A DNA stretch of 35,769 bases from Gammaproteobacteria bacterium (GTDB lineage Bacteria; Pseudomonadota; Gammaproteobacteria; UBA5861), in the NCBI GenBank assembly GCA_022360445.1, contig JAKSCV010000032.1, forward strand, positions 1-35,769, in the 5' to 3' direction. The first letter of the stretch is position 1; each line of letters begins with the position of its first letter. Made by a program: the position numbers and the translations under genes. The notes beneath the pieces were generated by a model. That model was not told the origin of the DNA. It searched no databases and saw only the letters and a list, made by a program, of their open reading frames with translations. Shown one piece after another: positions 15,135 through 24,576 of the stretch.

Positions 15135-15917
15135 ATGGAGCAATTTATACAAGCTGCGGGACATCGGATAAATACCTTGCAGATCGGCGAAGTCAGTGCC
15201 GATAAACCTACACTTGTTTTTATTCATGGCGGGCTTGATTGTATTGCCATGTGGCGGGACTTTCCCTCTCAGGTGATGGACGCGACCGGTTTAGCTGCGA
15301 TTGTCTACGAGCGCTGGGGGCATGGAAAGTCTGATCCTCTGATTGTGCCACGAGAGGGGGACCCGAGAGAAGACGAAGCAGGAGCTCCGTTGAGCGATAT
15401 TTTCACACACTTTGGGCTTAAAGATGTTGTGCTCATTGGCCACAGTTTTGGGGGGGCTGTCGCTTTACTGGCGGCCGCGAAGCACCCCGATGTGGCCCGG
15501 GGCGTGGTTGCCATGGCGCCACAATTAGTGATGCACCCACAGTGTATTGATGGGGTTGACCTTGCTGAGGCCGCATACAAATCGGGTAAGTTGCGAGAAA
15601 AACTTGTTCCTTTTCACGGTGATAATACTGACACACTTTTTTCCGATTGGGCCGGCCGGTCAAAAACCCGGGCTTTTCAGGAAAAAAGCTATGCCCGTGA
15701 GTTGGAACAGGTCCGCTGCCCGGTATTGGAAATTTTTGGTGAAAAAGACAACTATGGGTACAGGCCGAATCTGGAGCTTTCTCGGGAGTGCATCACCCGC
15801 GGCCTGTCTGTTTTGGAAATACCCGAAGCCGCCCATTACCCTCATTTGGAAACACCGCCACAAGTTTTGAAAGCCATCGAAACTTTTGTCGATGCCTTGC
15901 CTGTAGTATCAACCTAA
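15135..15917 (+). CDS. Alpha/beta hydrolase
   Basis: This hydrolase is of about 260 residues. Numbering from the ATG at 15123 (264 residues), the oxyanion-hole HGG is at 35-37 and the nucleophile S108 lies in GHSFGG (106-111). The catalytic His is in IPEAAHYPHLETP close to the C-terminus, and the acid is probably the Asp in FGEKDNYG. It is likely an esterase, thioesterase or lactonase; the substrate is unknown. A run of G residues just before the second ATG suggests the start at 15135, although 15123 is possible. It is divergent from the citryl-CoA-lyase-like gene and convergent with the chemoreceptor gene, where a bidirectional terminator lies. Confidence 0.85.
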   Translation: MEQFIQAAGHRINTLQIGEVSADKPTLVFIHGGLDCIAMWRDFPSQVMDATGLAAIVYERWGHGKSDPLIVPREGDPREDEAGAPLSDIFTHFGLKDVVLIGHSFGGAVALLAAAKHPDVARGVVAMAPQLVMHPQCIDGVDLAEAAYKSGKLREKLVPFHGDNTDTLFSDWAGRSKTRAFQEKSYARELEQVRCPVLEIFGEKDNYGYRPNLELSRECITRGLSVLEIPEAAHYPHLETPPQVLKAIETFVDALPVVST

Positions 15918-15931
15918 GATCTCGATAAAAG

Positions 15932-15956
15932 CTGGCTGGTCAATATGATCAGCCAG
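15932..15956. terminator. Bidirectional rho-independent-type terminator between convergent genes
   Basis: CTGGCTGGTCA (15932-15942) pairs with TGATCAGCCAG (15946-15956) over 11 bp with one G-U pair and a 3-nt loop. T-containing tails occur on both sides (TTAATAAC on plus, CTTTTATC on minus). It sits between the hydrolase stop and the chemoreceptor stop. Confidence 0.8.
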
Positions 15957-15984
15957 TTAATAACGTAATGTGCGGAGTTTATGA

Positions 15985-17622
15985 TTAGATTCTAAACTGG
16001 ACAATCAGCTGTTTTAGTGCATCACCTTGCTGTGCCAGTTTTTCCGCCTCCAATGAGAGGGCTTCCTGGGTTTGGGAATCGTTTTCTGTTTGCTCGGTAA
16101 CCTGGATAATTCGTGTATTGGCTTCTTGCACTGCGCTAAATTGCGTGGCGACCAGCTCAGATATCTGTTGGTTCATACTACTAATGCTTTCAATGGCATT
16201 GGAGATGTTTTGTAACGAATCACTGGTTTGCGCTGCTTGAGATAAGGTGTTTTCAGTATCGGAATGGCTGTTTTCCATGACAGCGGTTGCTTCTTTGGCG
16301 CCACTTTGTAACCGTTCAATCATTTGATTAATCTCTTGTGTCGATTCTTGTGTACGACTGGCCAGTGTGCGGACCTCATCGGCGACGACCGCGAAGCCAC
16401 GGCCCTGTTCGCCTGCTCGGGCCGCTTCAATTGCTGCGTTAAGTGCAAGCAGATTTGTTTGCTCGGCGATGCTGCCAATGACATCGATGACCGAACCAAT
16501 ACTTTCGCTTTCCTGTTGAAGCCGGTTGACAACATCGTGGGCCGCGTTAAAGTTTTTTGTCATGCTGTCAATGGCGCTGATGGTTTTCTGAATATTATGG
16601 TGATTTTGGTGAGTCTCTTTTTGTGCAGCAGTGGCCATGTCAGCGGCTTGTTTGGCATTGTCCGCGACATGCTCGGCCCGCTCGTTGATGCCGTCGATGA
16701 TATGCGCAACCTGAGACAGAGACGTTTTTTGTTTTGAAAACCCTGCCGACGAACTTGCCACAATGGCATTCAGGCTCTCTGAGCTGGTTGTTAGCGTGTG
16801 ACTGGAGTGGCTGACTTCAGCGATAGTATCTTGATTCTTTTCTATAAACTTGTTGAAGGCGCAAGATAGCTTGGAAATTTCATCATTGCCACCGGTGGAC
16901 AACCGTTGCGTTAAGTCTCCATTCCCTTCTGCGATTTGTGCCATAGCCTGAGAAACGTGATTAACAGGCTGAGTAATGCTACGAGAGATCAGGATCAGTG
17001 GGATACTCAAAAGCCCCCCTGCGATGAGCATGACGCCGACAATTGCAAATAGGTAGCTGGCATGTTGTGCGTTTAAATCATCAACCCAAACGCCTGACAT
17101 AACCGCCCAGTTTTTGTAACCCATCGTTTCGGCATAGGACAGTTTTTCCGAATGTTTTTTACTCCCCGGCTTCTGCCAGAAATAGTCGACGACCGCTTGG
17201 CCTTCCTGAGACAGCTGCCCAACAATGTCTTTAACAAACAATTTGCCGTTAATATCTTTTAGTTGCGTGAGTGATTGGCCAACTAATGCGGGTTGATGAG
17301 GGTGTTGCAGAACGAGGCCATCCACTGTTAGAACGGTCAGGTAGGCATCCTGGTTACCACGGATGCTATTGAGTATGGCTAGTGTACGAGTTTCTGCTTC
17401 TTCGCGGGTGAGTTTACCTGTTTGGACCTGTTTTTCATGATATTTGACCGTGCTTTTAGCCGCGTTAATCAGTTCAGCCAATTGGTGTTTCTTATTCTCA
17501 AGTTGGCGTGCTTTTATATCGTATGCCATGTAGATCGAGACAGCCAGTAAAGCTGTCAGCGTTAAAACCAGCATGGACCATAAGCGAAAATTGATCGGTA
17601 CTTTGCGCAATAAAGTGATCAC
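15985..17622 (-). CDS. Methyl-accepting chemotaxis protein with Cache sensor
   Basis: This 545-residue membrane chemoreceptor has a first membrane segment at about residues 14-32. A periplasmic single-Cache-type domain (about 35-185, with [19 protein letters not shown] and [15 protein letters not shown]) follows. The second membrane segment is at about 190-212, then HAMP ([26 protein letters not shown]) and a cytoplasmic signalling coiled coil. The conserved hairpin tip, [20 protein letters not shown] and [17 protein letters not shown], is intact. These Cache receptors often sense small organic acids, but the ligand is not deducible. It stands alone on the minus strand between the hydrolase terminator and the waaF gene. 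Confidence 0.93.
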   Translation of the reverse strand: MITLLRKVPINFRLWSMLVLTLTALLAVSIYMAYDIKARQLENKKHQLAELINAAKSTVKYHEKQVQTGKLTREEAETRTLAILNSIRGNQDAYLTVLTVDGLVLQHPHQPALVGQSLTQLKDINGKLFVKDIVGQLSQEGQAVVDYFWQKPGSKKHSEKLSYAETMGYKNWAVMSGVWVDDLNAQHASYLFAIVGVMLIAGGLLSIPLILISRSITQPVNHVSQAMAQIAEGNGDLTQRLSTGGNDEISKLSCAFNKFIEKNQDTIAEVSHSSHTLTTSSESLNAIVASSSAGFSKQKTSLSQVAHIIDGINERAEHVADNAKQAADMATAAQKETHQNHHNIQKTISAIDSMTKNFNAAHDVVNRLQQESESIGSVIDVIGSIAEQTNLLALNAAIEAARAGEQGRGFAVVADEVRTLASRTQESTQEINQMIERLQSGAKEATAVMENSHSDTENTLSQAAQTSDSLQNISNAIESISSMNQQISELVATQFSAVQEANTRIIQVTEQTENDSQTQEALSLEAEKLAQQGDALKQLIVQFRI

Positions 17623-17740
17623 GGTAAATTAACTCCCTATTATTAAGCCGCGTTAAGTGATGGCTAACACGCATTCCTGTGTTATGTCTGCCCGGCTGAA
17701 ACTCATGCGTTCCAGATGGCATGGAACCGTTAGCGGCAGG

Positions 17741-18769
17741 TCATGAGTTTTCTTTTACCGGTATTAACTGGCTGAGTTTGAAAACAGCTTCGGGAGAGAT
17801 TTTTTTGAGGCAGTCTGTATGTCCCAGTGGGCAGATGCGTTTAAAGCATGGGCTACAGTTCAAATTCAAATAAGCAAGACTGGCCTGGGTTGTGAGCGGG
17901 GGCGTCATTTGAGGGCTGGACGACCCGTAAATGGCAACAAGTGGGGTGTTGACGGCTGCTGCGATGTGCATCAAGCCAGAGTCATTGCAGATGGCCTGTT
18001 GGCAGCCCGCCAGCAAATCAATGACATCGGTGAGAGATGTTTGTCCGCACAAATTATGAATGTGCGGACTTTCGACATGCCGACGGATTTGTTCGCCTGT
18101 CGGCGCATCTTTTTTGGAGCCTAAAATCCAAACACTGTGTCCTGATGCTAGTAACTTGCGAGCGAGCTGAGCGAAGTACTCGGCAGGCCATTGCTTGGCC
18201 GGGCCATATTCTGCACCGGGCATAAACGCAACAGCGGGGTGGTCTGTTCGTAACTTGAGCCGGTCACATTGCTTTTTTTGATTGGCCCGGTCAACCTTGA
18301 GTTGAGGGCAGGGCGTTTCCGGTGCCTGAGTTTGAGCTTTGGAGTGGGCCAGCGCCACGAACTTTTGTACGGTTTGTGACAGGCGGTTTTTATCCAGTGA
18401 ATAAATGTTATTGAGCAAGCCGTAGCGGAATTCGCCTCGATACCCCGTGCGTTGCTTGGCATTGGCGAAAAAAGGCACTAACGCAGATTTCATTGATCGG
18501 GGCAAAACGATTGCTTCATCATAGTGATGCTGTTTTAGACGCCGACCAATTTTATACCGTTCACACAGCCCCAGTTTGCCGTGATCAATGGGCAGTGCAA
18601 TACCCTGGTTCACTTCGGGCATGCGGGCAATTACGGGTAAAGACCAGGGCGGTGCCAGCACGTCAATAGTGGCGCTTGGAGCTTGCCGTTTGAGTGTCAT
18701 AAACAGGCTTTGAGCCATGACCATGTCACCCACCCATGAGGGGCCCGCAACTAGTATTTTACGTGGCAT
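17741..18769 (-). CDS. waaF: ADP-heptose:LPS heptosyltransferase II
   Basis: This 342-residue GT-B glycosyltransferase of family GT9 adds the second heptose of the LPS inner core at the cytoplasmic face of the inner membrane. Recognisable segments are the start ILVAGPSWVGDMVMAQSLF, AVAFMPGAEYGPAKQWPAEYFAQLA, VWILGSKKDAPTGEQI, and the ADP-heptose site CNDSGLMHIAAAVNTPLVAIYGSSSPQMTPPL (in parts). Length is typical of WaaF. It is the last gene of the minus-strand LPS block, separated from hldD by a 264-bp MITE. The start is the ATG at 18769; the MITE target site lies 7 nt upstream of it. Confidence 0.93.
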   Translation of the reverse strand: MPRKILVAGPSWVGDMVMAQSLFMTLKRQAPSATIDVLAPPWSLPVIARMPEVNQGIALPIDHGKLGLCERYKIGRRLKQHHYDEAIVLPRSMKSALVPFFANAKQRTGYRGEFRYGLLNNIYSLDKNRLSQTVQKFVALAHSKAQTQAPETPCPQLKVDRANQKKQCDRLKLRTDHPAVAFMPGAEYGPAKQWPAEYFAQLARKLLASGHSVWILGSKKDAPTGEQIRRHVESPHIHNLCGQTSLTDVIDLLAGCQQAICNDSGLMHIAAAVNTPLVAIYGSSSPQMTPPLTTQASLAYLNLNCSPCFKRICPLGHTDCLKKISPEAVFKLSQLIPVKENS

Positions 18770-18775
18770 CCGGAT

Positions 18776-18779
18776 CTAG
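18776..18779. repeat. Left target site duplication of the MITE
   Basis: CTAG directly abuts the left inverted repeat and matches CTAG at 19044-19047 next to the right one. Confidence 0.7.
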
Positions 18780-19043
18780 GGAATCTCTGATTAAGTCCAT
18801 ACTGTTTCTGCGTGACCTGGAGTATGGAGTTGCAAGGCGCAAAACGAAGGCAATGGCCTGAGTGCTTGGCGAGATTTGCAATGCAGAAAATGGCTCTTCA
18901 GCAGGCCTCGCCCTTCGAAGCTTGCGGGCTTTCTCGTGTTCTTTATTTTGGCTTTCTACAAGGTCGAGACATGGTTCTAAATCCATGTCTCGATCACGAA
19001 AAAACCGGTCAGCCAGAAATATCATGGACTTAATCAAGGTTCC
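18780..19043. mobile_element. 264-bp MITE with terminal inverted repeats
   Basis: The left end reads GGAATCTCTGATTAAGTCCA (18780-18799). The right end, reverse-complemented, reads GGAACCTTGATTAAGTCCA (19025-19043), so the ends are imperfect inverted repeats of about 20 bp. Both are flanked by CTAG (18776-18779 and 19044-19047), a 4-bp target duplication of the YTAR type used by part of the IS5 family. No transposase is encoded; short reading frames inside lack family features. A perfect 10-bp hairpin CGAGACATGG/CCATGTCTCG is at 18965-18992. The right CTAG supplies the TAG stop of hldD, so insertion kept the gene intact. Confidence 0.85.
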
Positions 19044-19994
19044 CTAGTCCGGAGTGTTCAGTATCGAGAGATACCGTTGGACCCCTTGCTCCAGTGATGT
19101 GAATTCGTGGCTGTATCCAGCGCTTCGCAGCGCTGACATATCCGCTTGCGTGAAGCTTTGATAGCTGCCTTTGAGGTGGGAAGGAAAGGGAATGTACTCA
19201 ATGCTTCCCCGTCCGTGAAACTTTAGAACCGCCTCTGCGACGGCATTGAATGAGCGTGCTTGTCCGGTACCGAGATTAAAAATGCCGCGGGTCTGGGGGT
19301 TCTGCATAAACCAGAGGTTCACGGTGGCGATATCTTCTACGTAGATAAAGTCGCGGACCTGCTCGCCATCACCGTAGTGATCACACCCTTCAAAAAGGCG
19401 CACGGTATTGCCCTCAAGCATCTGGTTGTTCAGGTGAAATGCCACACTGGCCATGCTGCCTTTATGCTGCTCTCGGGGGCCGTAGACGTTAAAGTACCGC
19501 AGACCTACGACCTGGGTTTTTAACTGGTCTATCCGTCGGCGCAGGTACTGATCAAACAGGAATTTTGAGTAGCCATACACATTGATGGGCGTTTCGTAAA
19601 GACGCTGCTCTTTAAATGTGTTGCTTTTGCCGTACACGGCGGCGGAGGAGGCATAGATAAATGGAATGTTGCCAGCTTCGCAAAAGTTCAAGAGGTCTTT
19701 TGAGTAGTCGTAATTGATCTTCATCATGTACCGGCCGTCCCACTCGGTTGTGGTGGAGCAGGCACCCTGATGGAACAAGGCTTTGATACTCTCCCCCTTA
19801 AAGGTGCCGGAGCGGACACGTTGTTGAAAGTCTTCGTAGTCCAGGTAGTCAGCAATTTCGAGGTCGGCGAGATTGTGGAATTTGTGACCATTCGTTAAAT
19901 CATCCACAGCGAGTATATTGTCAAAACCCTGCTGGTTTAAGGCCTGGATGATGTTGCTGCCGATGAACCCGGCACCACCTGTAACAATGATCAT
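19044..19994 (-). CDS. hldD: ADP-L-glycero-D-manno-heptose-6-epimerase
   Basis: This enzyme converts ADP-D-glycero- to ADP-L-glycero-D-manno-heptose, the donor used by WaaF and related transferases. The 316 residues start with the NADP-binding [15 protein letters not shown]. They carry the short-chain-dehydrogenase-type SSAAVYG and [13 protein letters not shown] (Tyr/Lys catalytic pair), then the ADP-heptose segment [23 protein letters not shown] (in parts) and [16 protein letters not shown]. The start codon overlaps the hldE stop as ATGA, so the two are translationally coupled. Its TAG stop lies in the right CTAG target duplication of the MITE. Confidence 0.96.
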   Translation of the reverse strand: MIIVTGGAGFIGSNIIQALNQQGFDNILAVDDLTNGHKFHNLADLEIADYLDYEDFQQRVRSGTFKGESIKALFHQGACSTTTEWDGRYMMKINYDYSKDLLNFCEAGNIPFIYASSAAVYGKSNTFKEQRLYETPINVYGYSKFLFDQYLRRRIDQLKTQVVGLRYFNVYGPREQHKGSMASVAFHLNNQMLEGNTVRLFEGCDHYGDGEQVRDFIYVEDIATVNLWFMQNPQTRGIFNLGTGQARSFNAVAEAVLKFHGRGSIEYIPFPSHLKGSYQSFTQADMSALRSAGYSHEFTSLEQGVQRYLSILNTPD

Positions 19995-21424
19995 ACGTTT
20001 CCTTCTTTAATCCGGTTAATGATGCGTGTGGTTGAACAACCTTCTCGCAAGTCGATAATAGCAATATTACCACCGGCTCGCGTGACCTGTTGAGCACCAG
20101 CAATCTGATCTGCCGTATAGTCACCGCCTTTTACCAGTGTGTCCGGTAGTACCGTTGCAATGAGTTGTTCCGGTGTTTCCTCGTTGAAGGGGACGACCCA
20201 GTCAATACTCGATAAACCTGAGAGCACGCTCATGCGCTCTTCAAGGCGGTTGACCGGGCGACTGGGACCTTTGAGCTGTTTTACGGAGTGGTCGCTGTTG
20301 ACGGCGACAATCAACCGGTCACCGAGCTCCCTGGCCTTTTTTAGATACTCTACGTGCCCGGCGTGCAAAATATCAAAACAACCATTGGTCATGACGATAC
20401 GTTCACCGCTTTGACGAGCTTTGGCAACCAGATCAAGCAAGGTTGGTTTGTCGACAACACCTCGGTCCAGGGGGGCTAAAGACAGTGTTGCCGCTTGCAA
20501 TTCTTGTGGAGCGACGGTGGCCGTGCCAAGCTTACCTACAGCAACGCCGGCAGCCAGGTTGGCCAGTTCAATGGCATGCATATAATCACGCCCAGTCGCC
20601 AGTGCCGTGGCAACCGTGGCGATGACCGTATCACCCGCGCCGGTGACATCAAAGACTTCACGGGCGTGTGTAGGGAGGTGAACCGGAGCCTGGTTTTTAC
20701 GCAAGAGACTCATACCTTTTTCACTGCGGGTGATCAGCAGTGCCTCCAAATGGAGTTCGTGGAGGAGTGTTAATCCCTTAGCCTCCAGAATACTGTTGTT
20801 AGGGCAAGGACCAACGACGGCTTCAAACTCAGACATATTGGGGGTAATCAAGGTTGCGCCGTGGTAGCGAGAAAAGTCTGTCCCTTTAGGGTCGATTAAC
20901 ACAGGAACCTTGTGCTGATTGGCGAGTTTGATCAGCGGTTGGGGGTCGTTTAAAGCACCTTTGCCGTAGTCAGACAGAATTAATGCGTCGGCCTGGTTCA
21001 GGGCGGCTTGAGTTGTATTAACTATGGCGTTGCTATCCGCATGGATAAAACCATCTTCAAAGTCCAAGCGGATAAGCTGTTGTTGTCGGCTGATCACGCG
21101 CAATTTCGTAATGGTATCGCTGCCTTCAACGGTGATGAACTCGCAATGCACACCTTTTGGCTTAAAGATCGCTTCAAGCCGGGTGCAAGCATCGTCCTTG
21201 CCCGTCAAACCAATGACGGTGGCTTGTGCACCAAGGTCGGCAACATTGAGTGCGACATTGCCGGCACCGCCTGGCCTGTCTTCGCTGACGTTGATTTTGA
21301 CAACTGGCACAGGGGCTTCCGGCGAGATCCGAGTGGTGTTGCCATGCCAGAAGCGGTCGAGCATAAGGTCGCCGGCAATCAGCACGCGGGCATGAGAAAA
21401 GTCAGGAATGGTCAAATGGGACAT
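19991..21424 (-). CDS. hldE: Bifunctional heptose kinase/adenylyltransferase
   Basis: This two-domain enzyme phosphorylates D-glycero-D-manno-heptose 7-phosphate and, in the second domain, transfers AMP to the resulting 1-phosphate. Residues 1-320 form the ribokinase-like (PfkB) domain with [18 protein letters not shown] and the [11 protein letters not shown] anion hole. The C-terminal nucleotidyltransferase carries [20 protein letters not shown], including the HxGH. From the ATG at 21424 (MSHLTIPDF) it has 477 residues, the normal size. An upstream in-frame TTG at 21469 would add 15 residues and is less likely. It is followed by hldD with a 4-nt overlap. Confidence 0.96.
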   Translation of the reverse strand: MSHLTIPDFSHARVLIAGDLMLDRFWHGNTTRISPEAPVPVVKINVSEDRPGGAGNVALNVADLGAQATVIGLTGKDDACTRLEAIFKPKGVHCEFITVEGSDTITKLRVISRQQQLIRLDFEDGFIHADSNAIVNTTQAALNQADALILSDYGKGALNDPQPLIKLANQHKVPVLIDPKGTDFSRYHGATLITPNMSEFEAVVGPCPNNSILEAKGLTLLHELHLEALLITRSEKGMSLLRKNQAPVHLPTHAREVFDVTGAGDTVIATVATALATGRDYMHAIELANLAAGVAVGKLGTATVAPQELQAATLSLAPLDRGVVDKPTLLDLVAKARQSGERIVMTNGCFDILHAGHVEYLKKARELGDRLIVAVNSDHSVKQLKGPSRPVNRLEERMSVLSGLSSIDWVVPFNEETPEQLIATVLPDTLVKGGDYTADQIAGAQQVTRAGGNIAIIDLREGCSTTRIINRIKEGNV

Positions 21425-21531
21425 GTGCTTTTGTATAACGGTTGATAAGCGGTTGATTATATCAGTCAATCTGTGCGGTGATGCGTTGAATCACGCCCAA
21501 CGGTCCGGGTTTTCACCGCAAACGTTCGCCT

Positions 21532-22479
21532 TTATTTCAGTCGATTGAAATTTTTGGAGGCAAATAAGTGCCGGCCGCCAAAGAGCGTGTTTTCAATCCA
21601 TGTCAGCAGTCGGTATTTGAATTTGTCATGCTTGTGTTTGACAGGTGGGTGCCCATCAGGGCGTTTTTCATAGAGGTGATCCTGCCAGTCCATGTTGGCG
21701 ATCGCTTTTTGCATGACCGCCGGATGGGTTTGATTAAAACGGGGAATATTCTCTAAAGGGCCATAGTCGAACTGGTTGGACTCTTTGGCCTGTTGCGCTT
21801 TTGCAGCATCAGCTCCCCGGTGATTGGTGCTGAAATAGATGCGTTTTTTCTGCATGGCTTGAGGAGGCCTGACCCATCCATAATGGAAAATACGCGCGCC
21901 AGAATGGACGCAGTTCAGCTTGTAGGCCCCTTCTTTTTTCCGGTAGGAGACACCATCAAAATTGGGTATGCGACGAAAACTTTGCGCGGAACGAAAGGAG
22001 TGTATGTCTGGCCGGTTTCTGATTAAACGGATTTCCTGCTTATACCAGGCATGCGAGTTATGAGCATGGGCGTAGTCACCCCAAAAGTGCAAGTAGTCAA
22101 ACAGCATACCTTCGACGCGCTCATCATTCAGGTAGCGTTCGCAATTATGATAGAGGGTGTCAAGGTCCTCTTCGTGGAGGACTTCATCACCTTGTAGATA
22201 GAGCAGCCAGTCGCCGCTACATCGGGCTTTGGCGAGATCGGTTTGGTGTGCATGTTCGGTGCCCTGCGGGTACTTTTCCAGGTCCCAAACGGTATCAAAT
22301 AAAACCAGCTTCGGTTCCTTCAGCGCTTCAAACTGTTCGCGCGTTGTGTCATCAGGATCAGAATTGCCCAGTGCGATGACAAATTCATCTACGAGTGGTA
22401 GGGCACTTTGAACAGACTCGACAATGGGATAATGAAGTTTGCTGCCATTGCGCAAAAAAGAAAAAGCGCTGATTTTCAT
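21532..22479 (-). CDS. Glycosyltransferase family 2
   Basis: This 315-residue GT-A fold enzyme begins MKISAFSFLRNGSKLHYPIVES. The nucleotide-binding region includes VIALGNSDPDDTTREQ, and an acidic metal-binding element is in LLYLQGDEVLHEEDL. It is probably an LPS core or O-chain decorating transferase given the neighbours; the sugar is unknown. It lies between the GT9 gene and hldE in the minus-strand LPS block, about 40 bp downstream of the GT9 stop. No membrane segment is obvious. Confidence 0.85.
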   Translation of the reverse strand: MKISAFSFLRNGSKLHYPIVESVQSALPLVDEFVIALGNSDPDDTTREQFEALKEPKLVLFDTVWDLEKYPQGTEHAHQTDLAKARCSGDWLLYLQGDEVLHEEDLDTLYHNCERYLNDERVEGMLFDYLHFWGDYAHAHNSHAWYKQEIRLIRNRPDIHSFRSAQSFRRIPNFDGVSYRKKEGAYKLNCVHSGARIFHYGWVRPPQAMQKKRIYFSTNHRGADAAKAQQAKESNQFDYGPLENIPRFNQTHPAVMQKAIANMDWQDHLYEKRPDGHPPVKHKHDKFKYRLLTWIENTLFGGRHLFASKNFNRLK

Positions 22480-22519
22480 GGAATGTGCCGATCCTGTGGT
22501 GGAGTACCTGGAGAGTGCG

Positions 22520-23527
22520 TCAGTTTAACGTATTTGCCGGTGGAATGCTGTTCTCGAGCAGTTCGAGCGCGAGGGTCTTTACCCTTTCTACCGGAATGGT
22601 TTGGATGCCCTCACCCGCGTGACTCGTGATCGTGCAGGCATGTTCGTGAGGGTTAAACCACTCGGCGATACGCGTATCCACATCACCATCTGTATTACTA
22701 AAAATACCAATAAACGGGCGCATGAGCATTTGTGCAATATGGGCAGGCCCACAGTCGTTGGCAATGCACAGATGAGCGCTTGCCATTGCCCGGCTGCAGT
22801 TTTCCACGCTTTCGTTCATATAAATATCGCAATGTGATGCCAGCGGTGATGCGTTGATTGTCGGCACATAGTTGGCCTCATCACTTCCCAGGATAAAGAT
22901 AAAACCGACATCATCGCAGTGTTGTTTGAGTGTGTGAGCCAACTGCAGGTAGTTTTCAATACCCCAGCGCTTGAATTCACCTGCTCCACCTCCCGGAAGC
23001 AAGCAGATGGTCGTGGGGAATTGTTGAGGTTGCCGCTCCGCTCGGTGTTGAGCGTGCAGGAAAACGTCTGGCAAAGGTAAGGGTGTTTGCAGTGTTTGTA
23101 TCAGGTTGAGATAGTTCAAACCCCGGTATACCTGGGTATTGCGCAGAGCAGTATGCGAATAAAAAAAGCGGCTGCCTGGTGACTGATACCCTAGGCGAAT
23201 CGGGGTTCCACTGATACCTATTGCCAGGTTCAACCAGCTGGACTGCGGGCGCAGAGAAACGATCACATCGGGACGGAGGGACCTGAGGGTTCGGACCATA
23301 CGGATGAGGCCGGTCTGATAGTATTCGATGTGATCAACGATTCCAGACTGCACAAAAGCGCGATTGAGCTTGAAAGGTGAAAAGAGAATAATCCTGTTGT
23401 CATGTGAGTGATCACTCCCCCATTTTTTTAAGTTGTGTAGCAGGGGCAGATGTAGCAGTTGTGTGCCGAAGAAGGCGCGATTTTGTGCAAAGACGACGAT
23501 TTTCAAGCGAGCTCCTCTTGATGTCAT
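22520..23527 (-). CDS. Glycosyltransferase family 9, heptosyltransferase-like
   Basis: This 335-residue GT9 protein has the ICLLPGGGAGEFKRWGIENYLQLA nucleotide-sugar segment (quoted in part: LLPGGGAGEFKRW) and the later AHLCIANDCGPAHIAQM motif. These are equivalent to the WaaC/WaaF acceptor-donor site. It could be a second heptosyltransferase or a transferase for another ADP- or NDP-sugar. It starts at 23527 with an ATGA overlap on the stop of the upstream GT4 gene. No separate waaC is present in the window, so this or a distant gene may fill that role. Confidence 0.82.
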   Translation of the reverse strand: MTSRGARLKIVVFAQNRAFFGTQLLHLPLLHNLKKWGSDHSHDNRIILFSPFKLNRAFVQSGIVDHIEYYQTGLIRMVRTLRSLRPDVIVSLRPQSSWLNLAIGISGTPIRLGYQSPGSRFFYSHTALRNTQVYRGLNYLNLIQTLQTPLPLPDVFLHAQHRAERQPQQFPTTICLLPGGGAGEFKRWGIENYLQLAHTLKQHCDDVGFIFILGSDEANYVPTINASPLASHCDIYMNESVENCSRAMASAHLCIANDCGPAHIAQMLMRPFIGIFSNTDGDVDTRIAEWFNPHEHACTITSHAGEGIQTIPVERVKTLALELLENSIPPANTLN

Positions 23528-24576
23528 CCCTGAGCCTGGGTCTTTTCGCGCAATTGGCAGTACAAATCAAAATACCGGGCTGCAATTTTATCCGGTTGGT
23601 AATCGGCCACCATTTCCAGCCCTTTCTGCGCCAGCGATAAACGTTTTTCCGGTGCGTTGTATAGCTGATACAAGGCATTGGCCAGTGCATCACTGTCACC
23701 GGGCGGGACTAATAAGCCATTGACATCGTGATGAACGATGTCTGGTATGCCATCGACTTGGCTGGCCACAATCGGTTTTCCCGCTTCCATTGCATCCAGC
23801 AAGGTAGAGCCAAGGCCCTCGTTCAAAGATGGGAAAGCAAAAAGGTCGAAAGCTGCAAGGTAATCAGCCACATTGTGTTGGAACCCTAGAAACTCAACAG
23901 AAGGGAGGTCTTTAGCCATTGCGCGTAATATGGCCTCGTCATTGCCTTTTCCGAGAAACAAAAAGTGCATCTCAGGAGCTTGTGAGGCGAGTTTTTTTGC
24001 CGCCTCAACCAGATACTGCTGTCCTTTATGCCGTGTAACCAAAGCACCAATGTGGCCCACCAGAAATTTCCCCTGATACCGGTCTTTGATCGCTTCGACG
24101 TGCTCAGGGCTGGCATGGAAGCCTGCTGCCATCGAGGGAATCGTGTCAGGCTTTAATGTTGTGTCGTAGGTTTCCAGTACCCCTCGAATCGCACTGGACA
24201 AGGCAACAAGTGCATGGGCCTGCCGGTAAACACCCCGAGTAAAAAAATTGTTTTTAGGCACCTGGGGAACCCGGCGAGTGATTAAATAGGGCGTGCCAAT
24301 AAATAAGTGCGCCAGAAAGGCAAATTGCCCGGCCTTGGCTTCATGGGCATGTAGCAGGCTGGTTTTGTCCAGCTCTCTTATTGTGAACAGATAGGGTTGG
24401 GGTGCGGTGATAAGCCTCAGACCGGGTAGGGTGCTTAATCGTTCGTTGAGAGGGCTGCCTGAGCGAACGACAGCCGTTTGATTAACACCCGCTCGCTGTA
24501 ATGCTCGAATCAGCAGCTCAGTTTGCCGTTCCCCACCACGAAAGCCCTTTGCCAGGTTGACGTGTGTAATGTTCAC
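23524..24576 (-). CDS. Glycosyltransferase family 4
   Basis: This 350-residue GT-B enzyme has an N-terminal acceptor domain starting MNITHVNLAKGFRGGERQ. The C-terminal donor domain has VGHIGALVTRHKGQQYLVEA and the retaining-GT signature EGLGSTLLDAMEAGKPIVAS, with ESLGxxxLEA-like positions. It is a likely LPS core/outer-core transferase. Start is the GTG at 24576, overlapping the previous stop as GTGA, which fits a tightly coupled operon. The sugar specificity is unknown. Confidence 0.9.
   Translation of the reverse strand: MNITHVNLAKGFRGGERQTELLIRALQRAGVNQTAVVRSGSPLNERLSTLPGLRLITAPQPYLFTIRELDKTSLLHAHEAKAGQFAFLAHLFIGTPYLITRRVPQVPKNNFFTRGVYRQAHALVALSSAIRGVLETYDTTLKPDTIPSMAAGFHASPEHVEAIKDRYQGKFLVGHIGALVTRHKGQQYLVEAAKKLASQAPEMHFLFLGKGNDEAILRAMAKDLPSVEFLGFQHNVADYLAAFDLFAFPSLNEGLGSTLLDAMEAGKPIVASQVDGIPDIVHHDVNGLLVPPGDSDALANALYQLYNAPEKRLSLAQKGLEMVADYQPDKIAARYFDLYCQLREKTQAQG

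Noticed and set aside
18812-19037. Short reading frames inside the MITE
   Set aside because: They lie on both strands within the element, lack conserved features and probably arise by chance.
21008-21445. 145-residue plus-strand frame opposite hldE
   Set aside because: Shadow of the conserved kinase domain on the opposite strand.
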